Shown: positions 1 to 7,771 of the stretch, piece by piece
Numbering within the stretch: position 1 is the stretch's first letter
Layout of the letters: each line of letters opens with the position of its first letter
Assembly: GCA_963823755.1 (NCBI GenBank)
Contig: CAWGMP010000005.1
Location: 310,001-374,000, forward strand
Source of the DNA: GCA-003244245 sp963823755
Lineage (GTDB): Bacteria > Actinomycetota > Actinomycetes > Mycobacteriales > Pseudonocardiaceae
Length of the DNA: 64,000 nucleotides
Direction: 5' to 3'
The notes under the pieces: generated by a model
What the model was told of the DNA's origin: nothing
The model's database searches: none
Seen by the model: the letters and a program-made list of their open reading frames with translations, nothing else
Position numbers and translations under genes: made by a program

Positions 1-133
1 CACTGCAGCAGCCTCGACGGCGCTGGGATTCGACCCTACGAGCAGGTCTCAGTACCGATGGTTCAACCCGCGAGCGGGTCTGATACAAACCCGAGTAGGC
101 ACAGTCTCGGTAGCTGCGGCAGGCTTGACGACC

Positions 134-760
134 ATGAGCCACGTACCCTTGCCCGTCCGAGTCGCCGTGGGCCTGGTGGTCACCGCCGTGGAACAGGCCC
201 GCAAGCTGCCCGAGCAGCTCTCCGACCTCCCTGTCACCGCCGCCAGCCGTGCCATACAGGCCGGGATGCGGGTGCAGCAGCGGCTCACCGAGCTGGCGAT
301 CAAGGGTGACCAGGTGTTCTCGCTATTTCGCCCAGTCGAGGACACCCCGCAGTGGGCCAGGTTCGATGAGGACGACGAGCCGCAACAGCCCGGTACGAAA
401 GCCACCGCAAGCGCTACGAGCGACCGCAAGGCCGACGACTGCGCTGCGGTGGTCGCCGGTTCCGGCGCCGGGCACGGTACCGAGATCAAGGAGTTCGGCG
501 AGGTCGATGAGGCCGACGTGGCCTGCGCCCTCACGCCCCCGCACTCACCCGCCACCCGCCCGAGACCCGGGAAGGCCAGCCTGACCCCGCCGACGCTAGC
601 CGAGTACGACGAGCTGACGTTAGCCCAGTTGAGGGGCAGGCTGCGGGGGCTGTCGCTGGCCCAGCTTGCAGAACTTCTCGAGTACGAACACGTCCATCAG
701 GACCGACCTGCCTTCATCACGCTGCTGTCCAACCGGATCTCCACAGTCAGCTCGCAGTGA
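134..760 (+). CDS. Lipid-droplet-associated protein family (Rv1109c-like)
   Basis: A 208-aa protein. The N-terminal 60 residues form an amphipathic, Ala/Leu-rich region (VRVAVGLVVTAVEQARKLP), followed by the conserved stretch LAIKGDQVFSLFRPVEDTP. A long low-complexity middle leads to a conserved C-terminal helix block (LRGRLRGLSLAQLAELLEYE) ending in a DRPAF...LLSNRI motif. From memory this architecture belongs to an actinobacterial family named lipid-droplet-associated protein, which sits next to xseA in mycobacteria and Pseudonocardiaceae. I chose ATG 134; an in-frame TTG at 125 is possible. xseA starts 4 bp after the stop, so the two are probably co-transcribed. The biochemical role is not known to me. 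Confidence 0.75.
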   Translation: MSHVPLPVRVAVGLVVTAVEQARKLPEQLSDLPVTAASRAIQAGMRVQQRLTELAIKGDQVFSLFRPVEDTPQWARFDEDDEPQQPGTKATASATSDRKADDCAAVVAGSGAGHGTEIKEFGEVDEADVACALTPPHSPATRPRPGKASLTPPTLAEYDELTLAQLRGRLRGLSLAQLAELLEYEHVHQDRPAFITLLSNRISTVSSQ

Positions 761-764
761 CCCG

Positions 765-2000
765 ATGCCAGTGACCGACAGCCCAGTCACCGAACCCGCC
801 ACCACGCCGGAAGCGCCCTGGCCGGTCCGCACCGTGGCTCGCAAGATCGCGGCGTGGATCGACCGGTTGGGCACGGTCTGGGTGGAGGGCCAGATCACTC
901 AGGTGAGTGCCAAGGCGGGCAGCGGAACAGCCTTTCTCACCCTGCGCGACCCGGTGGCCGACGTGTCGGTGACCTTGACCTGCGCGGCCGCCCTGGTGCG
1001 CGACCGGCAGCCGCCGCTGGTGGATGGCTGCCGGGTCGTGGTGCACGGCAAGCCGTCATTGCACCTGGGCCGCGGCACGCTGAGCCTGCGCGTCGACGAG
1101 ATCCGCACGGTCGGCATCGGCGAGCTGCTGGCCCGCATCGAGCGGCTCCGGCGGTTGCTGGATGCCGAAGGCCTGTTCGATCCCCGACGCAAGCGTCGGC
1201 TGCCGTTGCTGCCCGGCTGCGTCGGGCTGATCACCGGCCGGGCCAGCGCGGCCGAGCGTGATGTGCTCAGCAACGCCACCGCGCGCTGGCCTGCGGTGCG
1301 CTTTCAGGTGCACAACGTGGCAGTGCAGGGCCCGCTCGCGGTGGGCCAGATCATCGACGCGCTCACCGCGCTGGATACCGACCCGGCAGTGGAGGTCATC
1401 GTGCTGGCCCGCGGCGGCGGCAGCGTGGAGGACCTGTTGCCGTTCTCCGATGAGGCGCTGTGCCGCGCGGTATCACGATGCACCACGCCGGTGGTCTCGG
1501 CGATCGGCCATGAGCCGGACAGCCCGCTGGTGGATCACGTCGCGGACAAACGCTGCTCCACCCCGACCGACGCCGGCAAATGCGTGGTGCCCGACGTCGA
1601 AGAGCAGACCGCGGCACTGCACCAGCTGCGCAATCGCTGCCGGCGCGCCCTGCACGGCTGGGTCGACCGCGAGCGGCGGCTGCTCGACGCACTGCGAACT
1701 CGCCCCGTGTTGGCCAACCCGATGCGTCCGCTGCACGAGCGGGACCGGATCGTGATCGATCTGCGCGCCCGAGCCGACCGAGCCCTGCGCGGCGGGCTGC
1801 GAGCAGCGCAGGAGAGCCTCGCGCACACTACGGCTCGCTTGACGACCCTGGGGCCGGCAGCCACCCTGGCCCGCGGATACGCAGTGGTCCAGCGGAGTAA
1901 CGGTGCGGTGCTCCACTCGGTAGCCGACACCCCCGCGGGAACCGAACTGCGGGTGCGACTATCCGATGGGGCGCTGCATGCGGTGGTGACCGGTGAGTGA
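765..2000 (+). CDS. xseA: Exodeoxyribonuclease VII large subunit
   Basis: Catalytic subunit (411 aa) of exonuclease VII, which degrades single-stranded DNA into acid-soluble oligonucleotides together with XseB. Residues about 20 to 115 form the N-terminal OB-fold (WVEGQITQVSAKAG). The nuclease domain follows, with the conserved GLITGRASAAERDVL, ARGGGSVEDLLPFSDE and SAIGHEPDSPLVDHVAD blocks. Length is near the usual 400 to 450 aa. I placed the start at ATG 765, four bases after the upstream stop. The gene ends in a tight junction with xseB, as is usual in actinobacteria. Confidence 0.96.
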   Translation: MPVTDSPVTEPATTPEAPWPVRTVARKIAAWIDRLGTVWVEGQITQVSAKAGSGTAFLTLRDPVADVSVTLTCAAALVRDRQPPLVDGCRVVVHGKPSLHLGRGTLSLRVDEIRTVGIGELLARIERLRRLLDAEGLFDPRRKRRLPLLPGCVGLITGRASAAERDVLSNATARWPAVRFQVHNVAVQGPLAVGQIIDALTALDTDPAVEVIVLARGGGSVEDLLPFSDEALCRAVSRCTTPVVSAIGHEPDSPLVDHVADKRCSTPTDAGKCVVPDVEEQTAALHQLRNRCRRALHGWVDRERRLLDALRTRPVLANPMRPLHERDRIVIDLRARADRALRGGLRAAQESLAHTTARLTTLGPAATLARGYAVVQRSNGAVLHSVADTPAGTELRVRLSDGALHAVVTGE

Positions 2001-2002
2001 TG

Positions 2003-2263
2003 ATGAGTGATGATGGCGGCACCATGAACAACGCTGACGATCCGGCCACGCTGGGCTACGAAGCCGCCCGGGACGAGTTGGCTGAGGTAGTGCGCAAGCT
2101 GGAGGCCGGCGGGCTGACCCTGGAGGACTCGTTGGCGCTGTGGGAACGCGGCGAGCAACTCGCCGCGGCCTGCGAGCGGCACCTTGTCGGCGCCCGGGAG
2201 CGAATCGAGTCCGTGATCACCGCTCGCGAGCTCCGCGATGCCGAGCCACCCCCGATGACGTGA
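2003..2263 (+). CDS. xseB: Exodeoxyribonuclease VII small subunit
   Basis: Small helical subunit (about 86 aa) that assembles with XseA. The family block GYEAARDELAEVVRKLEAGG, then LTLEDSLALWERGEQL and CERHL, is complete. The start is ambiguous: GTG 1997, ATG 2000 (overlapping the xseA TGA), ATG 2003 and ATG 2024 are all in frame. I chose 2003 (MSDD...) because it avoids overlap. xseA-xseB coupling at the stop/start junction supports coordinated translation. Confidence 0.95.
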   Translation: MSDDGGTMNNADDPATLGYEAARDELAEVVRKLEAGGLTLEDSLALWERGEQLAAACERHLVGARERIESVITARELRDAEPPPMT

Positions 2264-2303
2264 TAATCATCCTCGCGGGCACAGGGATCGCCGCGATGGC
2301 GGT

Positions 2304-2849
2304 TCAGGCAGTCAGGTTGTGGGCGAGCTCACACGCGGCAGCGAGCATCGCCGCCGGGCCGGCATCGGACCCGGTCAGGTACGGGATGGAGTACAGCACT
2401 CCGAGGCAGAGCCCGCCCAGCGAGGCGCAGGTCATCGGCACATCGGGGGCCAGGGTGAACGCCCGCTCCACCAATTCGTAGATCACGTCCGCGGGGCCGG
2501 TGTCGTCCAGGACCTTGGCCACTCGCTCGAAGAAGCCGAGCCCGGCCGTGACGTCAACGGGGTCGGCCTTGATGGGCAGGTCCTGACCCAGCAGCAACGC
2601 GCCGCCCAGCACCGGAAACATCGACTCCTGCTCGATGCTGCCATCGGCCACGAAGTACGCACAGGTGACCAGGAAACCTTGCACGAACCCAGCCATGGTG
2701 TCCTGGTGCAGCGGCAGATCCGGCTGGCTGGCGAAGAGTACCGCAATCCGACCACGGTGGTACTCGAACAACTGGCGGGACTCGCTGCCCTCCACCAGAT
2801 GCGGCTGAAGGCCTACGGCCAAGCCCTCGAAGCACGAACGTAGCCCCAT
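2304..2849 (-). CDS. Unrecognised 181-aa protein
   Basis: An intact minus-strand frame of 181 aa beginning with ATG at 2849. I do not recognise a family. The sequence is helical with hydrophobic stretches (FVQGFLVTCAYFVADG, SLGGLCLGVLYSIPYL) but no clear signal peptide and no catalytic motif I can name. It converges on xseB and lies just downstream of a broken methyltransferase gene (2889 to 3349), at the left edge of the accessory patch that interrupts the core order. Codon use looks like the neighbours. It could be a stand-alone accessory gene or the body of a gene fused there by deletion. Confidence 0.45.
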   Translation of the reverse strand: MGLRSCFEGLAVGLQPHLVEGSESRQLFEYHRGRIAVLFASQPDLPLHQDTMAGFVQGFLVTCAYFVADGSIEQESMFPVLGGALLLGQDLPIKADPVDVTAGLGFFERVAKVLDDTGPADVIYELVERAFTLAPDVPMTCASLGGLCLGVLYSIPYLTGSDAGPAAMLAAACELAHNLTA

Positions 2850-2888
2850 GGCCGACCACGCTAACCCCAGCCCAGACCCCGACCTACA

Positions 2889-3349
2889 TCAGGTGGGTCG
2901 CGTGCTGAGGAAAGAGGGGTCGAGGCTGGCGACGTTGTCGGATCCGAGACGGTGGCACAGCATCGCGGCGTTGTATCCGGTGCCGGTGCCGATCTCCAAC
3001 ACCCGATGCCCGGCGTGGACATCGAGCAGGGTGAGCATGCGGGCCATCAGGCTGGGACGCGTGGAGGGGTGGTGGTGGTGGTGGTGGACTGCCAGAAGTC
3101 CGTCGTGCCGGGGGTCAGCCGGTACTGGGTGACGAGAGACTCATCGCTGTACACCCCGTCCAGCCATTCCCGCTGCCGGTCCGGGTCCGCGCCGTCGATG
3201 ACCTCGGGGGCATCGAGGTCGGGATAAAAGCGGGGGACGAACACACGCCGAGCCACCTCGGCGAACACCGTGGCCCACTGAGGGTCCACTCCCTCCAGTG
3301 CCGCCAGCTGTCCGGCCAGAGCAGCGGCCCGCTGCCGCCAGTCACTCAC
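2889..3349 (-). pseudogene. Protein-L-isoaspartate-methyltransferase-like enzyme, RiPP-associated type, frameshifted and truncated
   Basis: The upstream part reads VSDWRQRAAALAGQLAAL, then VFVPRFYPDLD, DREWLDGVYSDESLVTQY-like and TDFWQSTTTTTT. The frame then stops. In a neighbouring frame the protein continues as SLMARMLTLLDVHAGHRVLE and GTGTGYNAAMLCHRLGSDNV, the SAM-binding motif I region, and ends prematurely at 2889. The frame change falls in a GTGG/ACC-rich simple repeat near 3060 to 3085. This N-terminal helical domain plus PCMT-type fold is what I know from methyltransferases paired with ATP-grasp or lanthipeptide ribosomal-peptide clusters. The GTG start at 3349 overlaps the stop of a 26-codon frame (3346 to 3426) by 4 bp, so a short upstream partner may once have been coupled. 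Most of the C-terminal half is missing. Confidence 0.7.
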
Positions 3350-3479
3350 CTGGCCCCCTTGGCTAGCAGCGCGGCGATGCCAGCGCTGATGGTCAGCCTG
3401 GTAGCGTGTTCCAGCCACTTGGCCATCAGACGATCAGACCACGCGCCCCGCACACCGACTAGACACGAATGAATGAACG

Positions 3480-3731
3480 CTAGCGGGGGGTGATCTTCGA
3501 GCTGAACGCCACGATCGGCTCCCACCGCCAATCCCTGCTCACATCGTCTAGCACCAGGACGCCCGGTCCCCATTCACCTCCGGCCGGCTCCACATGCGTG
3601 GTCTGCATGTCGACCAGCCGGAACGCACGTGGGATGTCCTTGTCCAGGGCGGGAAAACCGACGGCCGATCCGAGCATATGCCGAGCCACGGTCCAACAGG
3701 CGGGATGATCACGTGACGGCTGACAGGTCAA
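3480..3731 (-). other. Unassigned 83-aa frame, possible gene remnant
   Basis: A frame of 83 codons running from the broken end of regulator copy A. Its C-terminal part (DKDIPRAFRLVDMQ..., then GVLVLDDVSRDWRWEPIVAF) looks protein-like rather than random, but I do not recognise it. It has no convincing ribosome-binding site and its first residues lie inside sequence derived from the regulator. The most likely reading is a C-terminal remnant of another gene joined to the truncated regulator by deletion. Confidence 0.25.
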
Positions 3732-4286
3732 GATTGCCAGCGCTGACCCGAGCTACCGGGCCGGCCACCGCGCAAGTGGTGACCAGGGCGGTGACTGCCC
3801 GGTCCCGGTCGGCCGAGCCCACTGTCAAGGCGTGCACCTGCAGCTCGGTAATCAGCGTGCCCACGTCCCGGCCGGCCAGGGACAGCCGGTTCTGGTCACG
3901 GTGGTCGTTCGCGGTCTGCGCCCAGGCCACCAGCTCGTCCAGCGGCCGTGGCCGCACATCCGGCACGTCATCGGGGCCATAGTTGTGCAGCGCCACCTGG
4001 ATACCCGGCACGGCCGCCAGTGCGTCGGCGGTCTCCCGGTCGACCGGGAGATAAGGCTGCCCGGTCAGATCGGTCACCGAGCACCCCAGCGCCCCGCCAG
4101 ATCCTCGATCATCCCGCGCCGGTTAAACCCGCGCAAGCCACGTTCCAACATCGACAGGTAGGACGCGCCACCGATCCCCGCGAGCCCGGCCACCACCCGC
4201 AGGCTCAACCCACGCCGACGGCGAATCCGCCGGGCGCAGCGCCCAATCTCGATCGACTCCAGATCCACCGGCACGCTCTTGGTCAC
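3709..4286 (-). pseudogene. Xre-type HTH regulator, copy A (frameshifted, truncated)
   Basis: The first 66 residues (MTKSVPVDLESIEIG..., RRGLSLRVVAGLAGIGGASY) are nearly identical to copy B at 7717 and form a helix-turn-helix. The frame then breaks at about 4085 to 4095: copy B has a run of five G where this copy has four, so one base has been lost. Reading resumes in the next frame with TDLTGQPYLPVDRETADALA and runs to 3709, where it ends abruptly at about residue 185 of an expected 421. Both the frameshift and the missing C-terminal TPR-like half mark a dead copy. The 5' flank contains the C-terminal tail of yet another copy (4342 to 4446). Confidence 0.85.
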
Positions 4287-4341
4287 CGGGCATCACCTCC
4301 AAATATCGGCGTAGCAGAGCAGACCCGGAGCTGATCATCCT

Positions 4342-4446
4342 ATTGTTCACTCGGTGTGAACGCTGCCCGGCGAGGCCGAAGCGATCAAGCAGGCTGTCCA
4401 CCTCCCACAGTTGCCAGCAGGCCCGCTGGGTCAGCTCTGCGGTCAA
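4342..4446 (-). pseudogene. C-terminal remnant of a fourth Xre-type regulator copy
   Basis: About 33 codons read AELTQRACWQLWEVDSLLDR and FGLAGQRSHRVNN, closely matching the last residues of the full-length regulator at 7772 to 9037. The sequence from here to the start of copy A matches the 54-bp spacer between copies C and B, so the whole junction (end of one copy, spacer, start of the next) has been duplicated. The stop codon has been lost by a small change at the end. It has no coding value of its own. Confidence 0.8.
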
Positions 4447-4568
4447 CCTCCGGGCGAATGGTCTTGTGTGGCGAGCGGATGTCGGGCCCGTTTCCCTCCC
4501 GATAGTACTCGGCTCCCACCGCTACCGGCCTCGGTGTGCCCTTCTTCAGCCCGGTATGCTCGTCCGCC

Positions 4569-5747
4569 ATGAGCTTCGCAGGATATGACTTGGTTGTCAT
4601 CGGTTCAGGTTTTTTCGGCCTCACGATCGCCGAGCGAACCGCCAGCACGCTAGGCAAGCGAGTGCTTGTCCTAGAACGCCGTAACCATTTAGGCGGCAAC
4701 GCTTACTCTGAACCAGAACCAGAAACTGGAATCGAGGTTCATCGCTACGGGGCACATCTGTTCCACACCTCCAATCAGCGAGTCTGGGATTACGTCAACC
4801 AGTTTACCAAGTTCACCAATTACCAGCATCGAGTATTCACCATTTACCGAGGCCAGGTCTACTCGATGCCGATCAACCTGCACGCTATCTCTCAGTTCTT
4901 CGGCCGGCACATGAACCCGGACGAAGCCAGGGCACTGATCGCCGAGCAGGCCAGCGAGATCGCCGACCCCAAGACAGCAACAAACCACGAAGAGAAGGGG
5001 ATTTCCCTGGTCGGTCGCCCGCTCTATGATGCGTTTTTTCGTGGGTATACCGCCAAGCAGTGGCAGACTGATCCTCGGGAGCTGCCCGCAGCGATCGTTG
5101 CTCGCCTGCCGGTTAGATTCGATTTTGTCAACCGGTATTTTAGCGATACCTACGAGGGCCTTCCCGTTGACGGTTACACGGCCTGGCTGGAGAGGATGAC
5201 AGACCACACCAATATCGACGTCAGGTTGTCGACCGATTTCTTCGATGCGCGCGACGAGATCCCGAGCGGCATCCCGATCGTCTACACGGGGCCGCTGGAT
5301 CGGTATTTCGACTACTCAGAGGGATGGTTGGGCTGGCGCACCCTTGACTTCGAGCAAGAGGTTCTGGGTATCGGCGACTTCCAGGGTACCCCAGTGATGA
5401 ACTACGCCGACGAAGAGGTGCATTATACTCGCATCCACGAATTTCGCCATTTTCACCCTGAGCGCGATTATCGGACCGACAAGACTGTTATCGTGCGCGA
5501 GTTCTCGCGTTTCGCAAACAAGGAAGATGAGCCGTACTACCCGATCAATACTCCCCAGGACCGCGCCAAATTGGAGCGGTACCGGGAACTGGCGAAACAT
5601 GAGACTGCAAGAGACAACGTGCTGTTCGGTGGGAGGTTGGGCACCTACAAGTACTTGGACATGCATATGGCGATCGGCTCAGCTCTGAGCATGTTCGACA
5701 ACAAGCTCGCCCCGTACTTCACCGCGGGTCACGCCTTTCAGGATTAA
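4569..5747 (+). CDS. glf: UDP-galactopyranose mutase
   Basis: Flavoenzyme (392 aa) converting UDP-galactopyranose to UDP-galactofuranose for cell-wall galactan or other galactofuranose glycans. It shows the N-terminal FAD-binding motif GSGFFGLTIAERTAS, the LERRNHLGGNAYSE segment, the family blocks YGAHLFHTSNQRVWDYV, YTAKQWQTDP and RYFSDTYEGLPVDGYTAWL, and the C-terminal GGRLGTYKYLDMHMAI. Start ATG 4569 gives the usual length. It is the only plus-strand gene in the accessory patch, uses more A/T-ending codons than the core genes, and contains a TTA leucine codon at 4689. Its stop overlaps the stop of the convergent lasso B2 gene. No other galactan genes are adjacent, so it may be an acquired second copy. 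Confidence 0.93.
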   Translation: MSFAGYDLVVIGSGFFGLTIAERTASTLGKRVLVLERRNHLGGNAYSEPEPETGIEVHRYGAHLFHTSNQRVWDYVNQFTKFTNYQHRVFTIYRGQVYSMPINLHAISQFFGRHMNPDEARALIAEQASEIADPKTATNHEEKGISLVGRPLYDAFFRGYTAKQWQTDPRELPAAIVARLPVRFDFVNRYFSDTYEGLPVDGYTAWLERMTDHTNIDVRLSTDFFDARDEIPSGIPIVYTGPLDRYFDYSEGWLGWRTLDFEQEVLGIGDFQGTPVMNYADEEVHYTRIHEFRHFHPERDYRTDKTVIVREFSRFANKEDEPYYPINTPQDRAKLERYRELAKHETARDNVLFGGRLGTYKYLDMHMAIGSALSMFDNKLAPYFTAGHAFQD

Positions 5748-6211
5748 TGGGATCCCGATCCAGTCGACGTACCTCTCGGACCGGGATTCCTTTGGCTGCG
5801 GGCTGGCGGCACTGTGATGACCGCAGTATAGTAGCCAGGCCCGAAGGTTTCACCAATGGGCACGCCATCGACTTCCACCCAGGCATGCGCCCGGAACGGG
5901 TCTGTCCGAACTCCCGTGCACCAGGTTGGCCAGACTCCCCGCATTCGACAGAGCAGGGCAGCAGCCAATGAGCGCTGCAGACAATTCCGACCTGCGCACC
6001 GGACGCTCACCGAGATGACCGCCTGCCGGGCGTTCAGAGATTGATAGGCCGTAGCCGGAACACAGCCACCACGCACCACTTGCAGCACACACCGAATACG
6101 ACGAGGCGACAACGTCGCCAATAGACGAGCCACACCCACAGCAAGTAACGCGATAAGACGATGACTTAGGGGCAGGCGGTCTTGCGAGGCAAGGATGACT
6201 GGATCGGTCAC
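5744..6211 (-). CDS. Lasso peptide biosynthesis B2 protease
   Basis: A 155-aa transglutaminase-fold cysteine protease of the lasso B2 type, which removes the leader from the precursor peptide. The catalytic cysteine lies in RNCLQRSLAAALLCRMRG and the histidine in FRAHAWVEVDGVPIGE; the YYTAVITVPP C-terminus is typical of the family. The GTG start at 6211 overlaps the stop of a residual B1 frame by 4 bp, the coupling expected for lasso B1-B2 pairs. The precursor, a full B1 and the cyclase are absent, so this intact-looking gene is probably an orphan. Confidence 0.85.
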   Translation of the reverse strand: MTDPVILASQDRLPLSHRLIALLAVGVARLLATLSPRRIRCVLQVVRGGCVPATAYQSLNARQAVISVSVRCAGRNCLQRSLAAALLCRMRGVWPTWCTGVRTDPFRAHAWVEVDGVPIGETFGPGYYTAVITVPPARSQRNPGPRGTSTGSGSH

Positions 6212-6337
6212 GGTATCACCAGCCTGGCATGACGCAGCGCGTCAAGGAGTGCCCTTGATATCAGCAGCTGCTCGTTCGAGGGTGATCCCGTAACTGCTAG
6301 AGAGCCACTGTGCAGCCTGCGATGGTATTTCACTCAT
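6208..6337 (-). pseudogene. Lasso B1 (PqqD-like RRE) C-terminal remnant, frameshifted
   Basis: Translation from ATG 6337 gives SQAAQWLSSSYGITLERAAA followed by DI. After a one-base shift it continues RALLDALRHARLVIP and stops inside the GTG of the B2 gene. This is the typical C-terminal half of a PqqD-like RiPP recognition element. The N-terminal beta-sheet half is missing and replaced by the short frame at 6330 to 6377, and the frameshift near 6250 kills what is left. Confidence 0.7.
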
Positions 6338-6377
6338 ATACTAAATCTTCATCGGGAAAAATGGGAAATTCGGACAT
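6330..6377 (-). pseudogene. 15-codon stub, possible start of a lasso cyclase gene
   Basis: ATG 6377 is preceded by a good ribosome-binding site (ACAGGAG, 7 nt away) and encodes MSEFPIFPDEDLVYE before a stop. Lasso cyclases (asparagine-synthetase-like) often begin with a short strand ending in a PD motif, so this may be the first codons of the lost cyclase, joined by deletion to the end of B1. The peptide is too short for a firm call. Confidence 0.35.
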
Positions 6378-6458
6378 CGACGTACTCCTGTCGTCAAAGA
6401 CCGTTGCTGTCCTTGCGTGCGATTAGTCGCTAAGCCCTATAGTGACAGCGTGCGGGAG

Positions 6459-7717
6459 TTAGGTATTCACCCGTTGTGAACCCGGCCCGCCGAGGCCGAA
6501 GCGGTTGCACAGGGAGTCAAGTTCCCATACCCGGCGCCGGGCCCGCCGGTCCAGATCGATCACTAGGTCCCGGGCGATCGGGTGCAGCCGGGTGCGCTGC
6601 GGTCCGCCGTGTCCAGGTGCCGGATTGCCTCGGCGTCGCGGTCGGGCCCACCCTGCATCAGAGCACGCGCCGCGTCAAAATGCAGCGCGCCGCACCGTTC
6701 CTGGCTGTCTAGGGCGGACACGTCCAGCTGCGCCCGGGTGAGGTCCTCGTAGGCACGGACGCCCTCGCCCAGCTCGATACCGGCCGCGAGCCGCCACAGC
6801 GCGACATTGGTCGGCCCGAAGTGCCGTCCCATCCCGTTGCGCTCCCCCAGCCGGGTGGCCAGCTGGGCGGCCTCGGCGACGTGGGCGTGGGCGTCGTTAC
6901 TGCGTTTTTCGTGTGCCGCGGTCAGGGCCTGGGTCAGGTGCATCATGCCGAGCATCTCCGCGCTGAGCGTGTCCTCGGCGCTCAGCCGCACGGCCGGGGT
7001 CACCTGGTCGATGCCGTCGGTGAGCGTGGCGGTGGCGCGAGTCCGGGCACCGAGCCAGGTCAGCTGCAGCCCCCGGGAGTAGCAGGTGAACCCGAGCAGG
7101 CCGGGGTCACCGTGGCGGCGGGCCAAGCCGTAGCCACGGGTGGCCGCGGTGACCGCCAGGTCGCTGTTGCCGACGTTCTTGGCGACGTGGGCCGCCACTA
7201 TGCACACCGTGACCAGCGCGATGAACGCTCGGGGTCGGTCGGCCAATCCGGCGGTCAATGCATGCGCCTGCAACTCGGTGATCAGCGTGCCCAGCTCCCG
7301 CCCGGCCAGCGAGAACAAGGCCTGGTCGAGATGGTCGTCAGCGGTCTGCGCCCAGGCCACCAGCTCGTCCAGTGACCTGGGCCGCACGTCCGGTACATCG
7401 TCAAGGCCGTAGTCATGAAGCGCCACCTGGATACCCGGCACGGCCGCTAATGCGTCGGCGGTGTCCCGGCTAACCGGGAGATAGGGCTGCCCGGTCAGAT
7501 CCGCCACGGAACATCCCAGCGCCCCCGCCAGGTCCTCGATCATCCCGCGCCGGTTAAACCCGCGCAGGCCACGTTCCAGCATCGACAGGTAGGGCGCGCC
7601 ACCGATCCCCGCGAGCCCGGCCACCACCTCCAGGCTCAACCCACGCCGACGGCGAATCCGCCGGGCGCGGCGCCCGATCTCGATCGACTCCAGATCCACC
7701 GGCACGGTCCTGGTCAC
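6459..7717 (-). pseudogene. Xre-type HTH regulator, copy B (C-terminal frameshift)
   Basis: The GTG start at 7717 opens an HTH domain (residues about 12 to 70, RRRGLSLEVVAGLAGIGGAP) and an all-helical TPR-like region resembling that of copy C. The frame is open to 6563 (384 codons), but its last 14 residues do not match copy C. A shift near 6590 to 6605 restores a matching tail (RLHPIARDLVIDLDRR, then ELDSLCNRFGLGGPGSQRVN) ending at TAA 6459. One base change therefore removes the last 40 or so residues. The frameshifted product might still bind DNA. It lies 54 bp downstream of copy C on the same strand. Confidence 0.8.
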
Positions 7718-7771
7718 CGGGCATCACCTCACAGATCTCGGCGCAGGCAGAGCAAACCCGAAACTGATCAT

